A stretch of DNA of 64,000 nt from Trichobilharzia regenti (GCA_944472135.2 OX235262.1:55772440-55836439), one strand, 5' to 3'. Counted from the first letter of the stretch, positions 8,690 through 19,384 are shown. Numbers and translations: made by a program. Notes: generated from the letters alone by a model not told the origin.

Positions 8690-9720
8690 TGCTTTCACTC
8701 TGTTCTCTGTAATCACTTTTATTTGTCTTCAAGATGGCCCCTAAGCTTTCACCACATCATCACACCATCTTCCCCATATCATACTAGGAAACTGAACTCA
8801 TCGATTCTGATTCAGCTTCCAGTCTAAGGCCTGGGATATGATGTCACTCAGTGGCCTATTTAGCATACATCTTATCCATCATCCTTTCATTCTGCATATT
8901 TACTTCAATTTGAATTTTTGGTTGGTAGTTTGCAGAGTCCCTTGTTGCTAATCCATTCTGGTAGGCTGGCCGTGTGATCTTCATCATTGAACGAAGGCAT
9001 TTATTGGTGAAACTCTATGACAGGCTTTTAGAAATGCTTGTCGTGACGTGTGCGTCGAGACTGTTAATCACATAAAAGCACTGGCTTGACATTAGTGCTG
9101 AGAATCCAGATCATGTTGCTTTATTTTTATTATTATTTTTTTTTACAGCTTGACTCCACACCGTACTTTTGGTACAGGTATGGAATTTTCAGCGTGTGAT
9201 ATCGGTAGCCCAAATTTTGCAGGCAGACCATAGACATCAGGTGTGCGTCGGTTGGGGATCGAATCCCGGACCATGTGCATAAACGGAGAGAGTCCTAACC
9301 ACTGTGCCATCGACACACTTATTTTGTATACAGTATATTTTCAAATTGATTTCAGATTAATGAAATTCTGTTTTAACTCCTTGATCCTACATGGCTTTGA
9401 CACTCTCATATGGACTTCTTGTAGTTGAAATAACGCTGTCGAGATAAATGGAAAAGGGGATTTTCTTTAGATATCTCTCAGTGATGGCACTTGGTGTTTG
9501 TTATAGTCGGTTAGGTATCTTTATCACATTTGTCTTCGCTGTGTTCACCTGAAGTCTTATCTTAGCTACTTCTCCTGCCAAATTGTTGGTTTTCTTCTAT
9601 TTTCGAGTTTGTGTGACATTCGACGTCAATCATTCGCGAAGTTCACAACAGTTAATGTCAGTCTTCTCAATCCTCATGGTCTGTTGTACGATCGAATCCA
9701 CCACACTCAAGACCATCATC
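8690..9720 (-). mobile_element. RTE LINE fragment interrupted by a SINE
   Basis: Minus-strand, strongly decayed RTE. 8690-9142 matches the C-terminal half and 9326-9720 continues upstream into the region around the YADD-like motif and its following block (antisense of AAGACTTCAGGTGAACAC, compared with CAGGTAAACATAGACAAGAC in the long copy). The two parts are collinear once the SINE at 9143-9325 is removed, which shows order of insertion: RTE first, SINE later. No open frame survives. Confidence 0.65.
9143..9325 (-). mobile_element. tRNA-derived SINE, family B (nested)
   Basis: Minus-strand SINE with A-box region GGCACAGTGGTTAGGACTCT, B-box-like GGGATTCGATCCCC, body CCAAATTTTGCAGGC / TGCTAGCC-like, and A-rich 3' end (T run at 9139-9146 on plus). 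Sits inside the RTE fragment 8690-9720. Confidence 0.75.
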
Positions 9721-9894
9721 GGTAAGTGGATGCAGATACATATAAGTGTTAACTTCGTAATGACCTTGTACTCAAAAAAGAAGTAAAATACGACATTTAC
9801 AGAGTATTCATTTTTCTGAACAATTTGATTGATGACCTCTGACTAGAAGTGTTCGCTTCTCCTAACAGTCAATTTATATAACAGTGTATTTAGT

Positions 9895-10325
9895 TTGGAC
9901 ACTACTATCCTATCTTCGGTGCAGACTGAATTTTATCAGTCAAGTTTGCTATGTGGGCATCACGGTGTGTCGGTGGCACAGTGGTTAGGACTCTTGCCGA
10001 CCATGCACATGGTCCGGGATTCGATCCCTTGCCGACGCACACCTGAAATCTATGGTCGGCCTGAAAAATTTGGGCTACCGATATCCATGCTGAAAATTCC
10101 ATACTTGTACGAAAAATACAGTGTGGAATCAAGCTGTAAATAAAAAATAAAAAAAAATTTAAAAAAATCATTGATTTGATGATATTAAATGATTGGATGC
10201 AATCGGCAGGAAGACTTGAATGTAGGTTTTATGCTAGTTGGCACTCGTCAACAAGGTGTATCTGCACCAAAGAAAGGGCTAGATAAATAGCACCACTTAC
10301 TAGCGTCAAATGAAATATCCACTAC
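9895..10325 (+). mobile_element. fold-back-related unit split by a family B SINE
   Basis: 9895-9961 (CTATCTTCGGTGCAGACTGA) matches one arm of the 6749-6999 fold-back. After the SINE (9962-10189) the flank resumes with GATTGGATGCAATCGGC and TGCTAGTTGGCACTCGTC, sequence also seen at 6062-6165. The SINE therefore probably inserted into this unit. Confidence 0.45.
9962..10189 (+). mobile_element. tRNA-derived SINE, family B (plus)
   Basis: Best copy of the family. GTCGGTGGCACAGTGGTTAG gives an A-box-like segment and CCGGGATTCGATCCC a B box, followed by CTGAAATCTATGGTCGGCC, AATTTGGGCTACCGATAT, GTGTGGAATCAAGCTGTAAA and an A-rich 3' end. Other copies: 9143-9325 and 35648-35845 (minus), and a tail fragment at 15421-15480. 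Confidence 0.8.
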
Positions 10326-10344
10326 AGTCCTACGGGAAGTCAAT

Positions 10345-10425
10345 CGCGAACCCGAATAGCTCAGTGGTAACGTCTCTGACTGCACGTGGCACTGGGTGAT
10401 GCAGGTTCGAATCTCTGAAGGGACA
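10345..10425 (+). repeat. tRNA-like sequence
   Basis: AATAGCTCAGTGGTAACG resembles a tRNA A box and GCAGGTTCGAATCTCTG a B box, spaced like a tRNA. The acceptor arms do not pair convincingly, so it is more likely the head of a SINE-like repeat than a tRNA gene. Confidence 0.45.
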
Positions 10426-10689
10426 CCAGTTACTAGTTTCCTGTTAAACTAACTACTTTCTTTACAATGTCAGCTGTAATAATGATGGTATCATCTTGCA
10501 CTTACTAGTGTTTCCTCAAATTACGATTTTTCATACTTAGCTTCTTCCCAGTAAAACAAAAATAAAGTATGTTCATGTTCCAGTAATCCTGTCTATATTT
10601 TAGTCTGTGTGCAGCTCAAGAGAAATCTCAAAATAGAATATCCACATTCCATACTATGAATATTTCTCTTTTTGCATTGACTGCTTTAT

Positions 10690-10935
10690 CTCACTCACCG
10701 TCGGTGGCAATGTGTTGGAATGCTCGCCGACCGTGCCAGTGGTTCGAAGTGCAATCCCCGGCCAACAGAATCCTTTACCTCACTAAGCCAGTAACAAGTC
10801 TGGTAAAGAGGGAAGTTGGCCATGAGACTACCTACCCCATCTTGTAAAAATAAACAACACTGTTACCGAAACTTCAAGCCTCTATCTTGAAGCCGTATGT
10901 TCCACTGAGGAACGTAAAGGAATAAAAAAATGAAT
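10690..10935 (+). mobile_element. family A SINE (plus)
   Basis: tRNA-like head TCGGTGGCAATGTGTTGGAA, B-box region GTGCAATCCCCGG, body CCTCACTAAGCCAGTAAC, and the RTE-type tail TTGAAGCCGTATGTTCCACT followed by AATAAAAAAATGAATAAATA. Confidence 0.75.
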
Positions 10936-11167
10936 AAATAAAAACTATCACTCACTCAGGGTAATTGTATCTCATCTACGAAAACTTAAAATACTCACTA
11001 ATAACACTCCACTTCAATGAAAGGCAACTAACTCCACGTGATACTGGAGTCAATCTACGCTGATTTCATTAGTTTTTCTTTCAACCGAAAGAACTCATTA
11101 CTGGGTTTTCTATGAGGAATGTATCCTGATTGTTCATTTGTGATAAAGAATTTATCCTAAATTTGAC

Positions 11168-11202
<35 letters not shown>

Positions 11203-11885
11203 ATATATCTATGCATAGTCTGAGCATAGTATAGATCTTTATTAAAGCATAAATGTGTTATGTTAAGTTTAGTCAACTGGAAAATGAGTTCATCTAAGCG
11301 CCTATTTCATTTTCTTGTATAAGAGAATTATTATCTACAATTCTATGCTTATTTCTTGCGATGAAATAACACTTCAGTGACAAATCTAAATAAAAAGAAT
11401 ACAAATAATAACAACAATAATAATAGATATGCTTTGCATATATAGAAAAAATAGCTAGGAGAAAAGTAATAATAACTAGAATATATGTATGCTTAATTAC
11501 CTTCATACAATGATTCTCTAACTTCTTTCCATCAACACAGAATGTTAAAGTATTTTATTTTATGTAATTATATCACACATACACAAAACAAACTGGTTTA
11601 TTTTGTCGATTGTTATTTTGATGAATTCACCTAATAATCTTAGATGTTAAATATGCCTGAATGAATACAGCTGAAGAGCACTTGATTATTATTATTATTA
11701 TTAGAAGTTGTATTCAGTTATATTCACGCCATCATCAGCATCACTGGATTTTGATCATGCTGCCTGAATAATAACGCAATCTGTCTCCGTGTAAAGTACC
11801 TACGCCACACTACAAGACCTCAGAATCTCGATGAAATCACTTTTTGTCACTTTCAGATTCACTATAATATTCTAGGTGAGAGAAT
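10936..11885. other. AT-rich stretch with microsatellites only
   Basis: Holds (TA)n at 11170-11199, ATT repeats at 11684-11703, and no supportable gene. Confidence 0.6.
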
Positions 11886-11889
11886 TTCC

Positions 11890-12065
11890 TGGAATATACC
11901 TTGGAGTTAAAGCGTGTATTAGCCATATCCTCATTTAATCATGGACTGACGACATTTAGCGAATCGCTGAAAACTAGGGAATAGTGGGCAGCGTTTCGTC
12001 TTAGTTTTTTGGAACTCATCATCTGTAGGCACCTATGACCCTACCAGAGATTGAATTCAGGACCT
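11890..12065 (-). mobile_element. family C repeat (minus)
   Basis: Reverse complement has the tRNA-like remnant GAAGGTCCTGAATTCAATCT, then AGATGATGAGTTCC...AAGACGAAACGCTGCC, a hammerhead-like core in which C3 reads A, then the family 3' part. Confidence 0.55.
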
Positions 12066-12356
12066 TCATTTAGTTTTATTGAGAATAATAAAACTAGGTA
12101 AAGCCGTACAGTGAAACTAAATCTTATTAACTCGGATGACTTTAAAGGTCAACAGTCAAAATGGGATCCACTCGGGATTAACATGAATGAAACAACTGCG
12201 TGGTCTATCTTGCTGATTAATAATACGACTATTTGAAGTTTAATTGAATTTTAGATTTTCTCGTCGATTGATCGAACCGAAGTGCTCAGTCTCACGTTGA
12301 CATATCGGCTTCTTGTGCAGATGCATCGACGATGTCTTGGCATTGAATGAGTATTT

Positions 12357-12545
12357 AATTGGTGGATGGTGACTAGCAGTGGAATCCAGGATAATGTGCA
12401 TTTCATCCTATTTGGGACTCGTCAGCTGGATGTTCCTGCATTCCCAGTGAGTGACGATGTCCCCACCGAGGCTCGAACCCAGTGCCCATAGTTTCAAACG
12501 TCAAAGCGTTATCCACTAGACCACTTGGGCCATGAGAACCATCTC
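12357..12545 (-). mobile_element. Sm-alpha-type SINE-like repeat with complete hammerhead core
   Basis: Minus strand: tRNA-like head (AAGTGGTCTAGTGGATAACG, B box GGGTTCGAGCC), followed by a full hammerhead. This is the arrangement known from the schistosome Sm-alpha satellite/SINE, whose RNAs self-cleave. It is joined head to head with a plus-strand copy at 12546; the junction around 12530-12560 is itself palindromic (GGGCCATGAG ... GTCATGGCCC). Confidence 0.85.
12375..12432 (-). ncRNA. Sm-alpha hammerhead ribozyme, intact core
   Basis: Stem I ATCCAG (12431-12426) / CTGGAT (12389-12384); CTGACGA core (12425-12419); stem II GTCC-CAAAT-AGGAT with one G-U pair; GAAA (12404-12401); stem III ATG/TAT; cleavage after C at 12390. 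All invariant core residues are present. By family knowledge it should cleave in cis. Confidence 0.85.
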
Positions 12546-12745
12546 TTGTGCAACGGGTCATGGCCCAAGTGGTCTAGTGGATAACGCTTTGACGTTTGAA
12601 ACTATGGGCACTGGGTTCGAGCCTCGGTGGGGACATCGTCACTCACTGGGGAATGCAGGAACATCCAGCTGACGAGCCCCGAATAGGATAAAATGCACAT
12701 TATCCTGGATTCCACTACTAGTCACCATCCACCAATTAAAGACTA
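12546..12745 (+). mobile_element. Sm-alpha-type repeat, plus copy, mutated ribozyme
   Basis: Same tRNA-like head (AAGTGGTCTAGTGGATAACG) and hammerhead region. CATCCAGCTGACGAG is kept, but stem II reads GCCC and the GAAA box reads AAAA (12690-12693 region), losing the essential G12. Predicted inactive, in contrast with its inverted partner. Confidence 0.8.
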
Positions 12746-12764
12746 TTTAAGTATTTATTATTTT

Positions 12765-12975
12765 GTTTTACTTCATTCCCTTAAATTCCTAGTGGAATAT
12801 ACGGCTTCAAACTAGAACTTTGAAGTGTTGGGATTGCTAGCCTCATGCCCAAGCTTCCGTCTTTAGTAGTCATATTAGTGGCTTAGGGAGGTAAATGAGT
12901 GCATCAACCAGGAATCTAACCCTGATCCACATGCATGGCTGGTGAGCGTTCTACCACTGTGCCACTGACGCATTA
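12765..12975 (-). mobile_element. family A SINE (minus)
   Basis: Tail AGCCGTATATTCCACTAGG, body GAGGCTAGCAATCCC, tRNA-like head GGCACAGTGGTAGAACGC with B-box-like GGGTTAGATTCC. Confidence 0.7.
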
Positions 12976-13789
12976 TTTCAAGTACTTGAAAATTATTGTC
13001 CATATCGATTGTTTATATACGTAAGCTTTTGTGAAACGCTATCCGCCTGCATACTTAAACACAACTAAGTTCGACTCATTTGTGTTACAACCGCCCGAAT
13101 TCGGTTAAAAAGTAGTAATTTTCGGTGTTATGGACATCGAGAGCTCATGTCGGTGGTACAAATGAATTTTGCAGTGTATTTGACTTCTGGACGACTGTAT
13201 GATTAGCTTATAAGTCAGTGTCGGTTAAACACGGTTATTTCGACCAGTTTTTTTGTCATATATGTTTCATTCTCATCTGGCTAAAAGTGGAGAGAAAAGA
13301 CGCTTTATTCCGCTAAAAAGAATATTTGAGGTCGCCTTGATATGACATACTGACAGTAATATAGTGCAGCAGTAAGTGAAGTTGAACTGTTTTAATCAAA
13401 AAAAGGAGAAGCGATAAACTTTCTAAAATATCACTGGAACTTAGATTTCCTTTCTAAATTTAATCGTGAAGTAGTGTGACTGACTAACACTAGATTACTT
13501 TTGGGTTTTAAATTGAAGATACATCAGTACGCCACAATTTTTTTGAAAAATAACAAGATATACCAGTATAAACAACGACAAATCATATTGTCTGGACAAT
13601 AAACGATAAAAATATCGTCTACAAACAGTTCATATACCTGTAAGCGTATTTTCAGTTTAACTTTCAAAGGAAAAGGTTGGATTAAACTTTAAATCAGTCC
13701 TATTTATTACTTGAATTATTCTCACAAAGAATTACGCGAACATCGAATACTATCATTTAATCCCTACAAACCAACACTTGAATACCAAT
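12976..13789. other. unassigned stretch
   Basis: No ORF above about 60 codons with supporting features, no repeat match within the window. Confidence 0.6.
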
Positions 13790-14180
13790 GAGATGCTCAC
13801 TGGCGACTGGCCCTATTCAGGTAGGTAGTTACCTGGGTTCCAGTGGGAAGTCGTGACCAGTAGGGTGCAGCTGGTCGGGTGTGAGGACAAATACTCGCCG
13901 AAGACATTGGCTAGCGGTCGCGCTATGTCGTGAATTGGCAGAAGTTAGAATTCAAGGACCATTGGATCGGGTCCCGGTGGCTTAATGGTATACAAGCTCG
14001 CCTTGTAACCAGAAGGTCCTGGGTTCGAACCTAGGTGGTGGCTGCGTACTGCTGAAGAGTCCCAAACTAGGATGAAACAGCTGTCCAGTACTCCCAGGTT
14101 TTCCAATGGTTCTCTAACTAATGTCAGCTCATGATGAAATCCTGAAACCAATCAAATCCCTACAAACCATTACTTGAATT
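13790..14180 (+). mobile_element. family C tRNA-headed repeat with complete hammerhead core
   Basis: Long-form unit: AGGTAGTTACCTGGGTTCC (13815), GTCGTGACCAG, AATTGGCAGAAGTTAGAATT, tRNA-like section GTGGCTTAATGG with B box GGGTTCGAACC, hammerhead (14046-14091), and 3' part AATGTCAGCTCATGATGAAA to CAATCAAATCCCTACAAACC. It is the best-preserved of six copies in the window. Confidence 0.8.
14046..14091 (+). ncRNA. hammerhead ribozyme motif, family C
   Basis: Stem I GTACTG (14046-14051) / CAGTAC (14086-14091); CTGAAGA (14052-14058); stem II GTCC / GGAT with loop CAAACTA-like (14059-14073, one G-U); GAAA (14074-14077); stem III ACAG/CTGT with no loop; H17 = C at 14085. All core positions fit. Stem III is a self-complementary ACAGCUGU, favouring dimeric folding. 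Sister copies have A at C3, so this copy may be one change away from an inactive family consensus. Confidence 0.65.
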
Positions 14181-14804
14181 TAAGTAATAATTATTCTGCA
14201 ATGTGAACGGGTTATCTGAACAATGCTTCTAATGTACATTAATTTTGATGGGACAGTTATGCTTGGTACAGATGGCAGTGGAAAACTGAAAACCTAGTTA
14301 TTTAGTAAAAGTTACGTTAACCACTTCCTCAGCCATAGTAACATCCATTTTATAAGAGGGAATAAGACGCAGAAACCTATGAAAACAGACATTTCATTTT
14401 TTTATGCAAGGAGTTAAGAAAGAATTATTTAACGAATGGAAAGTTTGTCAGGTTCCTTGACGGTTGTAGAGACTAACTGTTAAGCATTGTGAAGAATTAT
14501 ATCATGGAATAGTGTATGTAATTGAGCAAATGCTGACGTAATTTCAAAATGAACGATTTTCAAATTTCAGACATACAAGATCTGTAAAGTAACTGAGAAA
14601 TTTCATGACCTTGTGTCTAGATCTGCAAGTAGTCAGCAGATTTGTAGGTGTAGACCTTTCACGTAAACCAGTGAAATAAGTGGTTATTAAATAAATTGAG
14701 TTTTCTGTTGACTTATTATGTTGGAGTGAAATATTTGGCTTCTGTTGACGTGTTTACTTCAGGTACGGACTCTTCGACGATGTCTGAAGATTGACATAAT
14801 GTTA
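14181..14804. other. unassigned stretch
   Basis: No gene or recognisable repeat. Confidence 0.55.
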
Positions 14805-14995
14805 TTTTGATTGGTGATGACTAGCAGTGGAATTCAGGATGCTCATTTCGTCCCGTGCAGGACTATTTGTCTGATCTACCTGCATTCTTAAGCGAGTGAA
14901 GGTGTTCCAGCTGGGACTCATCGTTTTCAAACGACAAAGCATTACCCTTCCAAGCCACTGTACTACGAAGGTGGTTGCTTGTGCAGAGTTTTTCA
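14805..14995 (-). mobile_element. Sm-alpha-type repeat, degraded
   Basis: Minus strand keeps CAGTGGCTTGGAAGGGTAAT (head), GCACGGGACGAAATG (stem II 3' strand and GAAA box) and CCTGAATTCCACTGCTAGTC (3' strand). The CUGACGA box reads CAGACAA. Predicted inactive. Confidence 0.7.
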
Positions 14996-15420
14996 TTCGT
15001 CATCATCGAAAGTTCCCCCTGGTTGATTATGTTGGACTGAAGTCCTCAGTGTGTCTGTTGACATAGTGATTAATCTCTAGACAATGATGTAACATCTCAG
15101 AGAGTTAACAAGAAACAAGAAGAACTTTTAGGAACTAACTAACTGGGGTGATCATTTGGCATATCCTGTTTTTGAAGTAGCGCATTCTTTATCCTGATGG
15201 ATATTAAAAGTTTCAATAAATAGGCTAAAATACACCGGAAAATATAAAAATGTGTAACTTTTGAACTTACTACCTCCTTTAATCCATCATATTGCGCAGA
15301 TATATAGTATCAACCAACATTTTCTGATAAAAGTGTAGCAGATATAATGCATTTCAAGAATATATTGCCACCGATAACATGTAGGTCGGAAAACTCCGTT
15401 TAAAAAGCACATAATAATAA

Positions 15421-15480
15421 TAATTTGCTTTATTCCAGAAACAGTACTAGTGGTACAGTGTGGAATTTTCAGCACTTATC
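15421..15480 (-). mobile_element. family B SINE, 3' fragment
   Basis: TGGTACAGTGTGGAATTTTC at 15451-15470 matches the 3' part of the family B SINE. The rest of 15000-15420 and 15481-16079 has no assignable feature beyond A-rich runs near 15530-15600. Confidence 0.5.
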
Positions 15481-16114
15481 TACAATATTGCATCTAATTT
15501 CATCGCACATTTAAAAGGAGTATTTAAAAAAATATAAAAAAACAACAACAAAAACTAAAAAACAAATAACAAAAAAATGCAAAAAAATACCAAGTAGAAA
15601 AAATAAACTACAATAATAAACAATATCTCATTATTGGGTAGTGGAAGCTATGATATGTGTATGCGTGGTGAACAGTAACAGCTATAATCATACGAGAAGT
15701 TATGAAATGTTCTTAAGAATGTTTATAGCCAAGATGATCAGTTAATTTGATTGAAACAACACTAAACAATCATAAAATAAACATTTCAGGTTTTTTTATT
15801 GTCAGCTCTAATGCGGTGTTTGTAGTGGTAGTGTGAGTAATCATGCATAATACAAAAATTTTAGGATGGTGATAACGGCGTTCACAACCAAGAGTTAATG
15901 TTGCCGAACAAAAAAACAATCACAAAACTAATATTACATGATGGTTAATGACAGGACAATTTTGTAATACTCATAGTGACAATATAGTCGGAGCCAGTAA
16001 ATACACAAAAGAAGGAATAGAATAAAGTACAAAAAAGTAAGCCAATGTTAGTAAATTTAGGTAGCTAATTATGTTTTAGAAGGATGTTCACTATAGAGTA
16101 CAAATAAGAGAGAA

Positions 16115-16811
16115 AAAAAAAAAAATAAAAGAACCAAAATTATGTTATCAACAAGGCAAGTCATAGGTTTCACGCTTAACATTGTCTCTGTCACTTAGAA
16201 CACGGGCCAAATATGGTATCGTTGAGTTCCTATACTTGGTTGTACGAGCATATATTAATTTGTACTGATTTCTGGTTCTACCTGATGAGATACAAAAAAG
16301 GAGAGAGTTGGGAATAGAGGGGGTGTTGGGGGTCAGAGAGTATGGTCTTAGACCATTTCTCGCATGTATTCAGATGCTTATCTACTATTGTAGTGATGAG
16401 CTGACTGAGTTTTCACCGCTAGTCCTAATAACTACCTTCAACATCCTTCTCAGGGTGGTATAGTCCTTTTTCAGTAACCCAGGAAAGACTAATGGGGAGC
16501 AGTAAAGTAGAATAGGTAAGATACGAGGGTTGACAAATTGTGAAAGCAGAGGTTGAGTGATTCCAGTTAGTCTGAGTTTCTTAATGTAGTAGGTTAGACG
16601 AAACATTTCCTTAGAAATCGTTTGGATATGAGATGACCAAGTAAGGTCGGAAGATAGAACTAATCCGAGGTATTTTGCATTAGACTTAGTTTCAATTTTA
16701 GTCCCCTCAATGCTACAGGCTTCATGAGTGCTTACTAGTGTTTGTAGATCTTGTTTGTGCCTAAAGGAGAAATCAATAGTCTGGCATTTTGAGGGATTCA
16801 GTGTGTTTAAG
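16115..16811 (-). mobile_element. old LINE reverse-transcriptase C-terminal fragment, with 36-bp flanking duplication
   Basis: The minus strand encodes LINE C-terminal sequence: an upstream block (NPSKCQTIDFSF, AKYLGLVLSSDLTWSSHIQT) running into the open frame 16606-16385 (YYIKKLRLTGITQPLLSQF, ILPILLYCSPLVFPGLLKK). This is the post-catalytic 'thumb' region of non-LTR reverse transcriptases. The fragment is bracketed by a near-identical 36-bp direct repeat (GAAGG.TGTTCACTATAGA.TACAAATAAGAGAGAA, 16080-16115 and 16812-16847), as expected for a target-site duplication. Truncated at both ends, so not functional. Confidence 0.7.
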
Positions 16812-16847
16812 AAGGTTGTTCACTATAGAATACAAATAAGAGAGAAT

Positions 16848-17483
16848 AAGCGAGAAATAAAAATATAACTTATCATTAAACCACCATAATAACGGACTAC
16901 AATGCTAAAATTAGCAAAGGTATGCAATAAGGCCACTCTACTAAATGCATACCACCCTATCAAGATAGAATACACAACCAACGATAGACAAATCTTTCTT
17001 GCCTAACTATTTTTAAGGGTAACATTAATAATGCAGTCTGGAAAGAGACCGTATACTTCTTGTCTTTTTAAACCACTTAACTAGCTTGTTAAAGCAATAG
17101 TAAATTTATCTCCAGAAACCACTAGTTTCAACTTCATTTAAACATTCTTTAGCTATACTTAACATATTGCGTTTTTTTACATTTATGTAAATTCGCACTT
17201 TATAAATGAAGACTATAGATGAAAAACTTGAATAAAAGTGATGCATTACTCAATAATTATTGACAACTTAGTAATAAAAAAAAATATCAGAAATAAACTT
17301 TTGTGGAATATTTCAATGTCAAATACTTTTTTATTTTGTTTTGTTTTTCTATACATGCAACTCAATTTCATGAAAAAACAACACGAAAAAAACAGAACAC
17401 ATTTGACGGAATACTAAAAGAAATTAGCATAAACTTTTCATAATCAGCTTTTCTTTTGTCATCCTAAATTTGTTTTACTAATG

Positions 17484-17550
<67 letters not shown>

Positions 17551-18220
17551 TAAAGAAATATGTCTACGTTTCAAAAATGTCTAGCAATCAATGAGTTGTA
17601 AAATTAAGAAATAGTTTAAATAAAACAAACTATTAAATACAATGAAAAACAAAAATGGCGGGATAAATGCAGGAAATAAAAAGTATTATAAAGGATTAAA
17701 CAAGGATAGACAGAATGCTTTATTTCTCAGAAGCATATCAACAACAAAAAGAAAGAATTTGGATATTTATACATGTATATATGAACGACTATTAGGATAA
17801 AGAAAAAGGGGATAAATCACCAAATCCAAAGGAATAATGTCTTTTTCCCCTTTTCCTTCTTATTATCCTTGTAAAATAACTATGTGATGTACATACCATA
17901 TGAAGAATTTTAAAAAAATAGAATCATTTTTACATGTTACATTCAATATTCAAATATATACATTTTTGTTTGTTTGCGCAGAACGTTTATATCAGTCAGT
18001 TCAAAAGTCACTTTCTCTGTTTGAAAAGTAAACCCAGATTAAGCGTAATATTTAAAATGAGAAATATATATATTTATATATATTCAACAAATCATTGTTT
18101 GTCAACTAATCCTCTTTTCTTAAAATGTATATAAGTTTCTTAATCTTTAATAAAACTGTTATATAAAAGAAAGAAATGTTTACTTTGTCTGAATCAAACT
18201 TATATTAAAAGTTTAGCGGA
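16848..18220. other. AT-rich stretch, (TA)n at 17490-17547
   Basis: Apart from the TA microsatellite and A-rich runs, no gene or repeat is recognised. Confidence 0.55.
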
Positions 18221-18517
18221 ATGAAAAGGAAGATAAGGCGCGAAAAGTTGATTAATGCAAGTCAGTCAAAGGGTGGTGCTCTTTTAAATAATGGTAATAA
18301 TAATGATAAGATTAGTGAAAAAAAAGAGAAAACGTTCATTGGCAGAAGTTATCAAAAGAATCAAATAAAATTCTTATGTGAAAAATACTTTATTTGTCTT
18401 ATAATTCTATTCGTTGTCCAAGAAATACTATTATGTTTAGCTTTTGTTTTAAGTTATCCTGTAATTAAACTGGAAATGAATGAAGAAGAAAATTGTTTCA
18501 GCGATGAACATGCCTGA
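18221..18517 (+). CDS. hypothetical small membrane protein (uncertain)
   Basis: A 98-codon ATG-to-stop frame. The first third is basic (MKRKIRREKLINASQ), then an Asn-rich segment, then one strong hydrophobic segment of about 27 residues (FICLIILFVVQEILLCLAF, roughly 63-85) and an acidic tail (EMNEEENCFSDEHA). The topology would be a single-pass membrane protein. No family recognised and no splice or promoter evidence; AT-rich DNA can produce such frames by chance. It is not related to any repeat in the window. Confidence 0.25.
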   Translation: MKRKIRREKLINASQSKGGALLNNGNNNDKISEKKEKTFIGRSYQKNQIKFLCEKYFICLIILFVVQEILLCLAFVLSYPVIKLEMNEEENCFSDEHA

Positions 18518-18639
18518 AAGATTGGTCAAAAGACTTATACTGAATTGTGGAGTGAGCGTTACAAATACTTTCAGCTTGTGGAATACAAGAAAGGACGCGA
18601 CATTTGATCCCCAACAAGAGTAGCTTTATTTTATTTAGT

Positions 18640-19290
18640 AGGGTAGTCGACCAATAGAAGTGGACTTTGCAGTACAGGGTAGAAGGAAAATTAGATTTCG
18701 TCGAGAAATACCTTAGGGAAAATGGATACCCTAAGTGATTTATACAGAAGTATAGCAGAGAAAAAGATGAGAAAGAAAAGCATCCAACTGTAGAAAAGAA
18801 AAAAGTGTTTATTTGTCTACCATACAGAGGAGATGCAGTGTCACAAAAGATTGACAAAAGACTGAAAGGTGCAATAAATAGAAGCTTCCCGGAAGCAAAA
18901 CTTATAACATTATACAGCACCACTTCTTCTATAATTCACTCAAAGCTGGATAAATACCCTGCTGATGTCACCTCCAACTACGTTTATGAATTCACGTGCA
19001 CTTGCGGGAGCAAGTATATTGGAAGAACAGAAGGAAGGGCTTTTATACAGTTTTCTCAACATATTCCGAGAAACCTGTGTCTGAAAGGAAGCAAGTACTC
19101 TCAGAGTGCAATTACCAGACACATTATTGATACCGGACATCTCGTAGAGATTTCTAAGTCCTTCAAAATATTAAATAGACAAAGGATAGCAAATTTTTGA
19201 TGATTTGCCGAAGCAATCGCAATCATACGATTTAAACCAGACTTATGCATACAGAAAGAGAGTGTGGTTAACCTCTCACTCCTTTGGTAA
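18640..19290 (+). pseudogene. Penelope-like element fragment, GIY-YIG endonuclease (family b)
   Basis: The open frame 18805-19200 encodes FTCTCGSKYIGRTEGRAF, the GIY-YIG nuclease core of Penelope-like retroelements with its Cys-Cys motif, preceded by the typical linker (INRSFPEAKLITLYSTTS) and followed, after a stop, by residual sequence (AEAIAIIRFKPD equivalent at 19210-19240; CIQKESVVNLSL equivalent). Upstream 18640-18800 contains further out-of-frame element sequence. The reverse transcriptase is missing. Related to, but diverged from, the fragment at 32849-33625. Confidence 0.75.
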
Positions 19291-19384
19291 CAGAACTTCG
19301 ATTTTGATTAATTATCTAATTCAGTGATCTCAACTCACTGAACAAATCTTAATCTCATAAACTGTAACCGCTTTTGTTTTTTGG

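Noticed and set aside
10345..10425. Possible functional tRNA gene (A- and B-box-like sequences)
   Set aside because: Acceptor and D arms do not pair properly, and tRNA-like heads of SINEs are abundant in the window.
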